Origin: Deltaproteobacteria bacterium
GTDB lineage: Bacteria; Myxococcota_A; UBA9160; UBA6930
Length of the DNA: 53,246 nucleotides
Direction of reading: 5' to 3'
Assembly: GCA_029261795.1 (NCBI GenBank)
Contig: JAJDAP010000110.1
Coordinates: 1-53,246 of the forward strand
The notes beneath the pieces were generated by a model. That model was not told the origin of the DNA. It worked only from the letters and a program-made list of their open reading frames with translations, and did not search any database. Positions 17,069 through 24,819 of the stretch are shown here, piece after piece. Both the position numbers and the translations under genes were made by a program. Numbering within the stretch: the first letter of the stretch is position 1; every line of letters starts with the position of its first letter.

Positions 17069-18037
17069 ATGATCCCGGAGCGCTACGCGAACTACGAGAA
17101 GGTCGTCACGATGGCGGCGGTGAATTTCAGCTCCGTGCCGGGTGATTCAGCGGCGAATCTAGTCAAGATCGAGTCCAATATGCGGGAGGCCGCAGCCCAG
17201 GGCGTCGACATCATCGCCTTCCCCGAGGAGGCGCTGGTTGGCTGCGGCGGTTGCGATGTCTGCGCGACCGAGGCCGCTCACTGCGACTACCATCACGCGC
17301 TGGCCGAGACCGTTCCGGGCCCGTCGACCGAACGCGTGGCCGAACTCGCGCGAGAACTCGACCTCTACGTGGCCTTCGGTCTGATCGAGCGCGACCCCGA
17401 CGATCCCGAGGTCCTCTACAACGCGGCCGCATTCGTCGGGCCCGATGGCATCCAGGGCAGCTACCGAAAGCTGCACCTGGGTTCGCTCCCCTGGGTGACC
17501 GAGGGCGTGACGTTCCAACCCGGCAATCGGATCCCGGTTTTCGAGACCCGCTTCGGGCCGGTCGGCGTGATCATCTGTTACGACTTCTGGTTCAATCCCG
17601 AACTGACCCGTCTGATGGCGCTGAAGGGCGCCAGGATCATCCTGAACTGCTGCGCGACGTTCGCGGGCCCTGCCAAGCGCGACTACATGGTCCACACCAC
17701 CACGGTCCGCGCCCAGGAGAACCATTGTTATGTCGCGAGCGCGAATCAGGTGGGTGGCCCCGATGGCAGCGGAAGCTACGGGGCCGAACGGGTCGAAGAG
17801 GGTCGCACCGGAGATTTCCTGGGCCACAGCACCATCGCGGGCCCTGCGTTCCCGCGCTTCAATCACGTCTATGCCGAGGCGGGTGGTCAGGAAGAACTCG
17901 TCACCGCGACCTTGAGCTTCGAGAAGCTGCACCGCTGGCAGAGCATCTTTCCGTGGCGCGACTGGCGCGCGGGCCATCAGGCCGGAACCTCACAGCTCAT
18001 CGCAGACGAGTTCCAGAAGCTGGTACAAGGGCCCTGA
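17069..18037 (+). CDS. Nitrilase-superfamily carbon-nitrogen hydrolase
   Basis: A 322-residue enzyme with the complete Glu-Lys-Cys triad: FPEEAL (Glu53), YRKLHL (Lys134) and IICYDFWF (Cys170). It hydrolyses a nitrile or amide C-N bond; the branch (aliphatic amidase, N-carbamoyl hydrolase or other) cannot be fixed. A Cys cluster at 59-72 (GCGGCDVCATEAAHC), four Cys within 14 residues between strand 1 and the Lys region, is uncommon and could bind metal. The ATG at 17069 follows GAGGAG and is preferred to the one at 17111. It is transcribed away from the PQQ-associated operon. Confidence 0.85.
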   Translation: MIPERYANYEKVVTMAAVNFSSVPGDSAANLVKIESNMREAAAQGVDIIAFPEEALVGCGGCDVCATEAAHCDYHHALAETVPGPSTERVAELARELDLYVAFGLIERDPDDPEVLYNAAAFVGPDGIQGSYRKLHLGSLPWVTEGVTFQPGNRIPVFETRFGPVGVIICYDFWFNPELTRLMALKGARIILNCCATFAGPAKRDYMVHTTTVRAQENHCYVASANQVGGPDGSGSYGAERVEEGRTGDFLGHSTIAGPAFPRFNHVYAEAGGQEELVTATLSFEKLHRWQSIFPWRDWRAGHQAGTSQLIADEFQKLVQGP

Positions 18038-18084
18038 GCTGCGCGCGCTCGAGGCCAGCCTGAACCCAGCTGGGTCCAGTCAGG

Positions 18085-18744
18085 TCAGTTGAGTACCGGA
18101 TCCGCCCAGTACTTGGTCCCCGCGATCATGGCCTTCAACGCGACCCCGCTCTTGGTGATCTGGTAGACCTCGACACCGGTGCCAACGGACTCGCTCACCG
18201 AGGAGACGCCGGAGCCGGCGCTGCCGGTGGCCGACGCACCGGCTGAAGCACCGCCGCTTCCGACGCGGCCGGCCGCGCCGGCCTGGGCTCCGCGCTCGCC
18301 GCCCGCGATCAGGGCTGCATCTGCATCGGCCCCGAACTCCCAACCTTCTTGCACGAACCGGCGCAAGGACATGGCGTCGCGGAACAGGAACACGGCGCGG
18401 AAATCCTTGGCGCCGGCACCCACGCCGATGCCGAACTCGGCCATCTTCATGTAGGTGTTCACGCCCGTGGTGTTGTCGTGGGCGACGCCGTAACCCTGCC
18501 CGCCACCGATCAGCAGCACCTGCACGTTGACATTGCTGAACACCGCATAGCCACTGGCACTGCGGATTCGCTGGCCGATCCCGGGCCGCGTGGCCTCCAG
18601 ATCTCGAAGCACTTCGTCCCGCATCGCCAGGGCATGGGACCGCTGGGCCGCGATCGTGTCGCCCCGCGGTGTCGCGCAACCGGAAGCGGCCCCCACCGTA
18701 AGCGCTGCGCACAACAGAACGAGGTAGATGCTCTGGCGACACAT
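18085..18744 (-). CDS. SYLF/YSC84-type lipoprotein with Gly/Ser insertion
   Basis: A 219-residue lipoprotein (lipobox ASGC, Cys23). SGYAVFSNVNVQVLLIGGGQGYGVAHD and FGIGVGAGAKDFRAVFLFRD are the SYLF domain core, a lipid-binding fold in Ysc84-related proteins; the final strands (VYQITKSGVALKAMIAG) complete it. Between them lies a Gly/Ala/Ser-rich stretch (about 146-190) that is not part of the usual domain. An AGGAGAG site fixes the ATG at 18744. It probably binds outer-membrane or periplasmic lipid; the role is inferred. Confidence 0.75.
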   Translation of the reverse strand: MCRQSIYLVLLCAALTVGAASGCATPRGDTIAAQRSHALAMRDEVLRDLEATRPGIGQRIRSASGYAVFSNVNVQVLLIGGGQGYGVAHDNTTGVNTYMKMAEFGIGVGAGAKDFRAVFLFRDAMSLRRFVQEGWEFGADADAALIAGGERGAQAGAAGRVGSGGASAGASATGSAGSGVSSVSESVGTGVEVYQITKSGVALKAMIAGTKYWADPVLN

Positions 18745-18830
18745 TGGCGTTCTCTCCTGGTCGGAGTCAAAAGGGTGACCGCAGGAGATCCGAGACGCCA
18801 ACCCAGGCCGGGGCCTCTTGGGTAGACCGT

Positions 18831-19229
18831 CTACTCGGAATCGCCTCGCAGTGACGCCGAGGCGGCCAATCGGCGCTTCGAAGGTCGCAGCAGGTAGGAC
18901 GCGGCGCCGACCCCGAGCAGGAGGGCGGGCGGTAGCGTCTCACTGAGCGGGTCGCCGACGAAGAGATGCGTCGCGGTCGCCCCGGTCAGGTTGAAGGCAA
19001 AGCCCGCGTAGGCCCATTCCTTGAGCAGCGGTCGGTCCGGCGCCAGCAGGGCCACCACTCCGAGGAGCTTTGCGGCTCCGATGATCGTCATGAAGTAGCT
19101 CGGGTAGCCGAGCGCGGTCATCGATTCGACCATGTTCTCGAGATGGCCGAGGTGGGCGAAGCCCGAGAAGCCGAGTACGGCGCAGAACAGGCCCGTCGCG
19201 ATCCAGTAGCCAAGCGTCTTCTTGTCCAT
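18831..19229 (-). CDS. DoxX-family inner-membrane protein
   Basis: A 132-residue protein with four hydrophobic helices (about 8-26, 44-64, 70-92, 98-114) and the DoxX-like sequence GFSGFAHLGHLENMVESMTALGYPSYFMTIIGAAKLLGVVALL. DoxX-like proteins are small redox or quinone-associated membrane proteins; the precise role is unknown. It is divergent from the TetR gene, and both starts flank a nested palindrome carrying a strong promoter for each direction. Repression by the TetR product is therefore likely. Confidence 0.8.
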   Translation of the reverse strand: MDKKTLGYWIATGLFCAVLGFSGFAHLGHLENMVESMTALGYPSYFMTIIGAAKLLGVVALLAPDRPLLKEWAYAGFAFNLTGATATHLFVGDPLSETLPPALLLGVGAASYLLRPSKRRLAASASLRGDSE

Positions 19230-19256
19230 GGAAATCTCCAGTGAGGCGCGGGCGGG

Positions 19257-19294
19257 ATTATACGATCGGACAACGAATTGTCCAACTGTATAAA
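19257..19294. promoter_or_regulatory. Divergent promoters inside a nested palindromic operator
   Basis: The core is a perfect inverted repeat GGACAA-cgaa-TTGTCC (19268-19283). Outside it, TTATAC (19258-19263) mirrors GTATAA (19288-19293) about exactly the same centre, with 4-base spacers. For doxX (minus) the order is TTGGAC, 17 bases, TATAAT; for tetR (plus) it is TCGGAC, 17 bases, TATAAA. Each -35 box lies in the inner repeat and each -10 box in the outer one. A dimeric repressor bound here would block both promoters. Confidence 0.8.
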
Positions 19295-19322
19295 TTGGCT
19301 AGGCTGCCTGCGGGAGCGAGCC

Positions 19323-19970
19323 ATGGCCAGAGGCGCCGCAGCGAAAGAACCGGCGGGAGATCGCCGCGAGCGGATTCTGAGAGCTGCGCTGGCAGCTTTC
19401 GCCCAGAACGGCTTCGACGGTTCGTCGACGCGCGACATCGCCGCACGCGCGGGCGTGAACCACGGGCTCATCCCCTACTACTTCGGCACCAAACAGAAGC
19501 TGTGGCAGGCAGCCGTCGACCTCGCCTTCGGGGACATGAAGGCGGGCCTGGACATGTTGTTGGCCGATGCCTCGATCACGAGCGATCGCGAGCGCGCGGC
19601 ACAGCTGATTCACGCACACGTCCACTTCGTCGCTCGCCACCCGGAGTTCGTGCGCCTGATGCACGACGAAGGAAAGCGTCGCGGCGCTCGCATGCGCTGG
19701 ATCGTGGATCGTCACGTGAAGCCGCTCTACGAGGCCTTGGCCACGCTGCTCGAGCGAGGCCGTCAGCAGCACACACTGAAGTTCGACTTCGCACCCCTGC
19801 ACTTCTTCTATCTGGTCGCGGGCTCGGTGGGTGTGATCTTCCACCAGGCCGAGGAATGCAAACGTCTTTCCGGCGTCGATCCGTTCGACCCCGCCGTCGT
19901 CGAGGAACACGCGCGCGCGGTGACGTGGATGTTGCTCGGCCCCCCGGACGAGCCAGCGACCGCGGATTGA
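19323..19970 (+). CDS. TetR-family transcriptional regulator
   Basis: A 215-residue repressor-type protein. The N-terminal TetR helix-turn-helix (RRERILRAALAAFAQNGFDGSSTRDIAARAGVNHGLIPYYFGTKQKL, about 14-60) is canonical, and the C-terminal half is helical and ligand-binding. The ATG at 19323 is used because the -10 box ends 28 bases upstream. It lies first in a same-strand run with SDR, MBL and two acyl-CoA dehydrogenase genes and divergent to doxX. It probably autoregulates through the palindrome, with a CoA ester or lipid as inducer (inference). Confidence 0.88.
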   Translation: MARGAAAKEPAGDRRERILRAALAAFAQNGFDGSSTRDIAARAGVNHGLIPYYFGTKQKLWQAAVDLAFGDMKAGLDMLLADASITSDRERAAQLIHAHVHFVARHPEFVRLMHDEGKRRGARMRWIVDRHVKPLYEALATLLERGRQQHTLKFDFAPLHFFYLVAGSVGVIFHQAEECKRLSGVDPFDPAVVEEHARAVTWMLLGPPDEPATAD

Positions 19971-20013
19971 TCGATCGAAAAACGAGCGCTCGTCGGAGCG
20001 CGGGAGGAACGAG

Positions 20014-20811
20014 ATGGTCGTGCTGATCACGGGTGCTTCGGGTGGCCTCGGACAGGTCCTGGGCCGAGCGCTGGTCACCAAGGGCTTCGTGGTATACGGA
20101 ACCCAGCGCAAGCCCGTGTCCGATCTCACATCGGATTTCCCGATGCTGACGATGGAGGTGGGCGATCCCGATTCGGTTGCAGCCTGTATCCAGCACGTGG
20201 TCGAGCGGGAAGGGCGCATCGATGTCGTCGTCAACTGCGTCAATCAGATGTTCATCGGCTCCGTCGAGGAAGCGACCGTCGACGAGGTGCGTTCGCTCTA
20301 CGAGACGAACGTGTTCGGCGTGCTGCGCATTTGCAAGGCCGTGCTTCCCGTGATGCGCCGCCAGGGCGAAGGCACGATCGTGAACATGAGCTCGCTCGGC
20401 GGTTTGATCGCGGCACCCATGATGAGTGCCTACACGTCAGCAAAGTTCGCGCTCGAGGCGATGAGCGAAGCGCTCTACCACGAGATGCGGCCCCACGGCA
20501 TCGACGTCGTCATCATGCAGCCCGTCGCGATGAGAATGGAGCGGCCCGCGAGCGGCGCCCATCTGCGGGTCGTGGCCGGCGCCGGACCGGACTCACGGAG
20601 CCACCGGATGCTGGACAAGATGGCGAGCGACACGGCGGAAAGCGGTCTCACCCCGGAAGCCGTTGCGGAGAAGATCCACCAGGTCATCATGCGCAAGAAG
20701 AAGCCGCTGCGTGTGCCGATGGATCGGGCCCGGGCCATCACTCTGGTCAAGCGCATCGCGCCGCAGGCCGTCATCGACCGGTTGGTGGACGGGCTCATCG
20801 GGAAGTCCTAA
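20014..20811 (+). CDS. Short-chain dehydrogenase/reductase
   Basis: A 265-residue classical SDR: nucleotide loop TGASGGLG (6-13), catalytic Ser in NMSSLGG, and YTSAK with Tyr and Lys in place. The NNAG motif is replaced by NCVNQ, an unusual variant at a structurally important turn. The C-terminal half has a basic tail (MRKKKPLRVPMDRARAITLVKRI) that suggests membrane or CoA-substrate contact. It begins 43 bases after the TetR stop with an AGGAAC site, and probably shares its operon. Confidence 0.8.
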   Translation: MVVLITGASGGLGQVLGRALVTKGFVVYGTQRKPVSDLTSDFPMLTMEVGDPDSVAACIQHVVEREGRIDVVVNCVNQMFIGSVEEATVDEVRSLYETNVFGVLRICKAVLPVMRRQGEGTIVNMSSLGGLIAAPMMSAYTSAKFALEAMSEALYHEMRPHGIDVVIMQPVAMRMERPASGAHLRVVAGAGPDSRSHRMLDKMASDTAESGLTPEAVAEKIHQVIMRKKKPLRVPMDRARAITLVKRIAPQAVIDRLVDGLIGKS

Positions 20812-20848
20812 TCGTCGGCTCGCCTCGAGCCCTTCAGGAGAGACCCGG

Positions 20849-21610
20849 ATGACAGCAACGAATAGTTCTCCAGTCCGCCTCACACCTCTCGGTTGCGGCT
20901 GGCTCACCGGCGCGACGCGGCTGTTCTTGCGCGGGGTCGAAGGGTCGATTCGTGTTCCCGTTCCGGCCTATCGGATCGAGCATCCGAAGGGAACGATCCT
21001 GTTCGACGCGGGAATGCATCCGGACGTGGCCACGGATCCGGTCGCCCGCCTGGGTCCGATCGCGAAGGTCTTTGCGGTGGAAATGGGGCTCGGCGATCGC
21101 GTCTCTGCTCGACTCGAAGCGCACGGGAGTGATCCGGATCGGGTCGATCTCGTGATCGTCTCGCACCTGCACTTCGATCATGCCGGGGGGCTCGCTTCGA
21201 TCCCGAACGCGGATCTGATGATTCAGCGCCGGGAGTGGGAAGCTGCCGAGGATCCCGACCTCGCGCAGCGCAACGGCTACCTGCGCGAGGACTTCGATCA
21301 CGGTCATCGCCTGCGATTGGTCGACGGAGAACACGACGTCTTCGGCGACGGGTCTGTGGTGTGCATCCCGACCCACGGCCACACGCCTGGTCATCAATCC
21401 TTGCGAGTGCGGCTCGACACTGGTGATGTGATCCTGGCCGGAGACGCATGTTATTTGCACAAGACGCTCGCCGATCGACACCTGCCGAGCGTGGTGCATG
21501 ACGAAGCCGAGATGTTGGCATCGCTGGATCGGTTGGATGCGCTCCAGCAGGGCGGCGCGCAGATCTACTTCGGCCACGATCCGGAGTTGTGGCAGAGCCT
21601 GATCAGCTGA
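20849..21610 (+). CDS. Metallo-beta-lactamase-fold hydrolase, AHL-lactonase type
   Basis: A 253-residue protein with dinuclear-zinc motif SHLHFDH (His106, His108, Asp110, His111), THGHTPGHQS, the bridging Asp in LAGDACYLH and FGHDPE at the end. Its layout matches the N-acyl homoserine lactonase-like group, whose members hydrolyse lactones or other esters. Whether this one degrades quorum signals or acts on pathway intermediates is not clear; in a lipid-oxidation operon the latter is plausible. An AGGAG site precedes the ATG at 20849, 37 bases after the SDR. Confidence 0.78.
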   Translation: MTATNSSPVRLTPLGCGWLTGATRLFLRGVEGSIRVPVPAYRIEHPKGTILFDAGMHPDVATDPVARLGPIAKVFAVEMGLGDRVSARLEAHGSDPDRVDLVIVSHLHFDHAGGLASIPNADLMIQRREWEAAEDPDLAQRNGYLREDFDHGHRLRLVDGEHDVFGDGSVVCIPTHGHTPGHQSLRVRLDTGDVILAGDACYLHKTLADRHLPSVVHDEAEMLASLDRLDALQQGGAQIYFGHDPELWQSLIS

Positions 21611-21737
21611 ATCCGGATCGGCTCAGCATCCGCCCAGGACCCGGGCGAGAACGGAAGCCTCGGCCCTGCGCCTCGAGTAGTATCCCTGCCCCGGCTCGCT
21701 CGCCGGGTGTGGGCGAGAGAGGCCCGGAGGTAGCTGG

Positions 21738-22820
21738 ATGTTCGATCTCAATGCGGATGACGAGCTCGGACTCGTCGTGGATACGGCCCGGAAACTCGCC
21801 GAAGAGGTTCTCGTGCCGCAACTGCGAGACGCCGAATCCGCTCGCGCAGTTGCGCCCGGGCTTCTCGACGCCTGGGACGAGGTGGGCCTCGCCGGCCTCG
21901 AGCTGCCACAGAGCCTGGATGGCGCCGAACTCGGCTGCGTCGCACGCGTCCTCGTGAACGAGGAACTCGCGGCGGGCGATGCCGGCGCCGCGATCGCACT
22001 GGATCCCTACGGCCCGGCATTGACCACGCTCCTGGAAGTGGGCGGCGTCGACGCTGCCGGCGAACTCGTGCGGGTGCTAGGCCACGGCCGCAAGCGCGCC
22101 GTTCTGGTCGTCGACGAGGACGCCGAAATCGAACTCGCCGGAGATCTGCTGACGATCGACGCACCCTGGGTGATGGCAGACGAGGTTGGCGCGGTGGTCG
22201 TCCTGGCCGGGGACGAGGCACTGTTGGTAACCGAGGGATGGCTGCTCGAGCCGGTCCGTGGTGCCGGGATGCGGGCGGCTGGCGCCGCTCGGCTGATCGC
22301 GAAGGAGGCCCCCATCGCGGCCCGTTGGTCGAGCCGAGACGGCGCTTCGAGGGCGCGTGCACGGGCCCGTCTGTACTACGCATCGCTGCTGCTTGGCGTG
22401 ATGCGGGCCGCCTGCGACTTCTCCACGAGCTATGCCCAGGAGCGGGAGGCCTTCGGAAAGAAGATCGGCCACCACCAAGCGCTGGCGTTCCTGATTACCG
22501 ATATGCAGATGGCGCTCGATGGCGCACGGCTGGTCGTTCAGGAAGCCGCCTGGCGAGTGGATCGCGGGCTTCCGTGCGCCGGCGAGGCGGCCTCGGCCTG
22601 GGCCGAGTGCATCGAGGTCTCGCGACTCGTCGGGCCGAACGGCGTGCAGATCCTGGGCGGACACGGATTCATGGCCGACTACCCGGTGGAGAAGCACATG
22701 CGAGAATCCCGCGCGCTCGGATTGCTATGCGGGGGCTTCGACGCCGCGATCGAGGAAGCCGGGCACGTATTGGTTCGATCGGATACACCGCTGGCCCTGG
22801 GCGTGGAGGGAGCGCTGTGA
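21738..22820 (+). CDS. Acyl-CoA dehydrogenase, FAD-binding subunit type
   Basis: A 360-residue acyl-CoA dehydrogenase-like protein. The C-terminal helical domain has SYAQEREAFGKKIGHHQALAFLITDM, the RxxFGxxxxxxQ motif that holds the FAD pyrophosphate, and GPNGVQILGGHGFMADYPVEKHMRESRAL. After it the sequence reads LGLLCGGFDA where the catalytic E-G-T would be. The N-terminal and middle domains are weak and low in aromatic residues. Its GTGA overlap with the next dehydrogenase gene implies equal translation; the pair probably forms a heteromer. Confidence 0.8.
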   Translation: MFDLNADDELGLVVDTARKLAEEVLVPQLRDAESARAVAPGLLDAWDEVGLAGLELPQSLDGAELGCVARVLVNEELAAGDAGAAIALDPYGPALTTLLEVGGVDAAGELVRVLGHGRKRAVLVVDEDAEIELAGDLLTIDAPWVMADEVGAVVVLAGDEALLVTEGWLLEPVRGAGMRAAGAARLIAKEAPIAARWSSRDGASRARARARLYYASLLLGVMRAACDFSTSYAQEREAFGKKIGHHQALAFLITDMQMALDGARLVVQEAAWRVDRGLPCAGEAASAWAECIEVSRLVGPNGVQILGGHGFMADYPVEKHMRESRALGLLCGGFDAAIEEAGHVLVRSDTPLALGVEGAL

Positions 22821-23995
22821 TCGAGTTTGCAATCGATGAGAGTGCCCGGCGAAAGATCGAGGCGACGCGCGAACTCGGCGAGAAGGAGTTTCGGCCCGCC
22901 GGCCTGGAGGCAGACAGGAACGGCGCGCCGATCCCGGTGGGACACGCCTTCTTCGATCGATGCATCGAGCGTGGCGAGGGGCGCACCCGCTGGCGCGGAT
23001 TGAATCCGAGCCCGGGCGACGCATCGAAACCCCAGTCGCTCGTCACGACAGCCCTTCAGGCAGAAGAACTGGCCTACTGGGACCGTGGCGTGATCAATTC
23101 GACGCCGGGTCCCGGGCTGCCGGAGGGGAACGTGCTCGCCATGGGTACCGACGAGCAGAAGGAGAAGTATCTCGGCCCGTTCCTCGAACCCGACCGACCG
23201 CGCTGGGCTTGCTTCGCGATGACCGAGCCGAGTGCGGGATCCGATGCTGCCGCGATCAAGACGACAGCGCGCAAGGACGGCGAGGGATGGATCCTGAACG
23301 GCGCGAAGTGCTTCATCGGAGGCGCCTCTCGGGCCGATTGGATCCTGGTCCAGGCGACACTGGATGCGAGCAAGGGGCGCGAGGCCCAGCGCGCCTTCTT
23401 CGTCGAGCAAGGAACGGAGGGCCTCGGAGGCTTCAAGATCGAGCGCAAGATGGGATTGAAGGCCTACGAATCGACGTCGTTCACACTCGACGATGTCCGC
23501 GTTCCGGCAGAAAACCTGCTGGGTGGCGAGGCGCGCTATGAGCGCAAGGCCGGCTTCAAGGCAGCGCTGCAGACCTTCAACGCCGGTCGGCCGATCATCG
23601 GCGCGAATGCGGTGGGTATGGCGCGGGCCGCCCTGGACGAGGCGATCCGATTCGCGCGCGATCACGACCTGCTGAAGCGGGATCGCGTCCGCGATCGAAT
23701 CGAGACGATGGCACGCAAGGTTCGCAAGTCACGCTTCATCTGCCTGCGCGCCGTCTGGCTCGCCGACCAACAGCGAACCAACATCGTCGAAGCCTCGATG
23801 GCCAAGGCCATGGCGGCGCAGATCGCACAGGAAGCCACCGCCCTGGGCCTCGAACTCGTCGGCAGCGTCGGCGGAAGAGGCGACCACTTGATCGAGAAGC
23901 TCTACCGCGACGTGAAGGCGATGGACATCGTCGAGGGCACCGGACAAATTCAGCGGATGATCATCGCCCGGAAACTCGTCGGCCTGCCGCGTTAG
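22817..23995 (+). CDS. Acyl-CoA dehydrogenase, catalytic subunit type
   Basis: A 392-residue acyl-CoA dehydrogenase. It has the substrate/FAD loop AMTEPSAGSDAA, WILNGAKCFI(G/T)GAS, and the C-terminal DIVEGTGQIQRMIIARKL with the catalytic Glu in EGT. The usual RxxFGxxxxxxQ motif is absent: that region reads RDHDLLKRDRVRDRIETMARKV. This complements the preceding subunit. The start is the GTG at 22817, overlapping the previous stop by 4 bases. It probably oxidises a bulky acyl-CoA, as in steroid or other side-chain degradation (inference). Confidence 0.85.
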   Translation: MIEFAIDESARRKIEATRELGEKEFRPAGLEADRNGAPIPVGHAFFDRCIERGEGRTRWRGLNPSPGDASKPQSLVTTALQAEELAYWDRGVINSTPGPGLPEGNVLAMGTDEQKEKYLGPFLEPDRPRWACFAMTEPSAGSDAAAIKTTARKDGEGWILNGAKCFIGGASRADWILVQATLDASKGREAQRAFFVEQGTEGLGGFKIERKMGLKAYESTSFTLDDVRVPAENLLGGEARYERKAGFKAALQTFNAGRPIIGANAVGMARAALDEAIRFARDHDLLKRDRVRDRIETMARKVRKSRFICLRAVWLADQQRTNIVEASMAKAMAAQIAQEATALGLELVGSVGGRGDHLIEKLYRDVKAMDIVEGTGQIQRMIIARKLVGLPR

Positions 23996-24031
23996 GTCGG
24001 CGTATCCCAGCGTCCGGATGCGGATTGCCGG

Positions 24032-24685
24032 TCAGGTGAAGAGGACGAAGGTCCCCACCTTTCCGTTCTCTCCGGGGTTGCCGATATCGTTGCCGTCGCT
24101 GTCTTGTACGAGCGGGGTCTTGTTGCTCTTCATTCTCGTGAGCCGGTATTCCACGTCGCCTACCTGGGATTTGCTGGCGAAGTGGCGCGTTACCTGGACC
24201 GCGTCTTCCTTCGTCGCGTGATCGCTCGTCAGGTGCACCGGGGGCGGGGTGACGATGATGGCCTGCACGTTGATGCCCTTGTTCAGGACGGTCACGACGT
24301 CGAAGGTCTCGTCGTCGGAGGCGCAGATCCAGACGCTACTGACCGGCAGGGGTTCGCCGTCCACCTTGTTCTGGTAAGCCGTCTCGACCGCTCGGCGATA
24401 GCCTTCCTTCAGGACGGCATCCATTCGCGCCTTCGGGATCTTGGGGAAGCTAGGCGTGCCCACGCCATCGTCCTCATGCCAGTGGGCCGCGAAGTGGTCG
24501 TAGGACCCCGCGTTCAGCTGGGGTTCCGAGCCTGTCGCATTCTTCCGGTCCTCGGCGAGTGTCAGCGTGCTCCGGTTGCTGGCGAGGTTTTCCTGGGCCT
24601 TGGCCAGGCGGGCAGGCGTATTGAGCGCCTCGTCGGCGGTCTTGAAGAATGATCCTTTGGCGTACGGGAACAAGGGCATCGGCAT
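24032..24685 (-). CDS. Unrecognised cytoplasmic protein
   Basis: A 217-residue protein without signal peptide or membrane segment. Notable stretches are SYDHFAAHWHEDDGVG (about 60-75, His/Asp-rich), a central alpha/beta part VSSVWICASDDETFDVVTVLNKGINVQAIIVTPPP, and a Gly/Asp/Asn-rich C-terminus (VQDSDGNDIGNPGENG). I do not recognise the family. The ATG at 24685 stands 9 bases after AGGAGG; earlier codons to 24709 are not needed. It is divergent from the cyclase gene at 24820, so the 134 bases between hold both promoters. Confidence 0.55.
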   Translation of the reverse strand: MPMPLFPYAKGSFFKTADEALNTPARLAKAQENLASNRSTLTLAEDRKNATGSEPQLNAGSYDHFAAHWHEDDGVGTPSFPKIPKARMDAVLKEGYRRAVETAYQNKVDGEPLPVSSVWICASDDETFDVVTVLNKGINVQAIIVTPPPVHLTSDHATKEDAVQVTRHFASKSQVGDVEYRLTRMKSNKTPLVQDSDGNDIGNPGENGKVGTFVLFT

Positions 24686-24819
24686 GGGACGGGGCCTCCT
24701 GAGGTTCAATGGGAATTATCCACGGACCGGCGTCAAGCGCCTCCCCCATTTGGGTTGAGGGTAAAACTGTAGGTGATACAAGGAGTTGGAGTATCGTACG
24801 CGCAGGGGCCGAACAAAAG

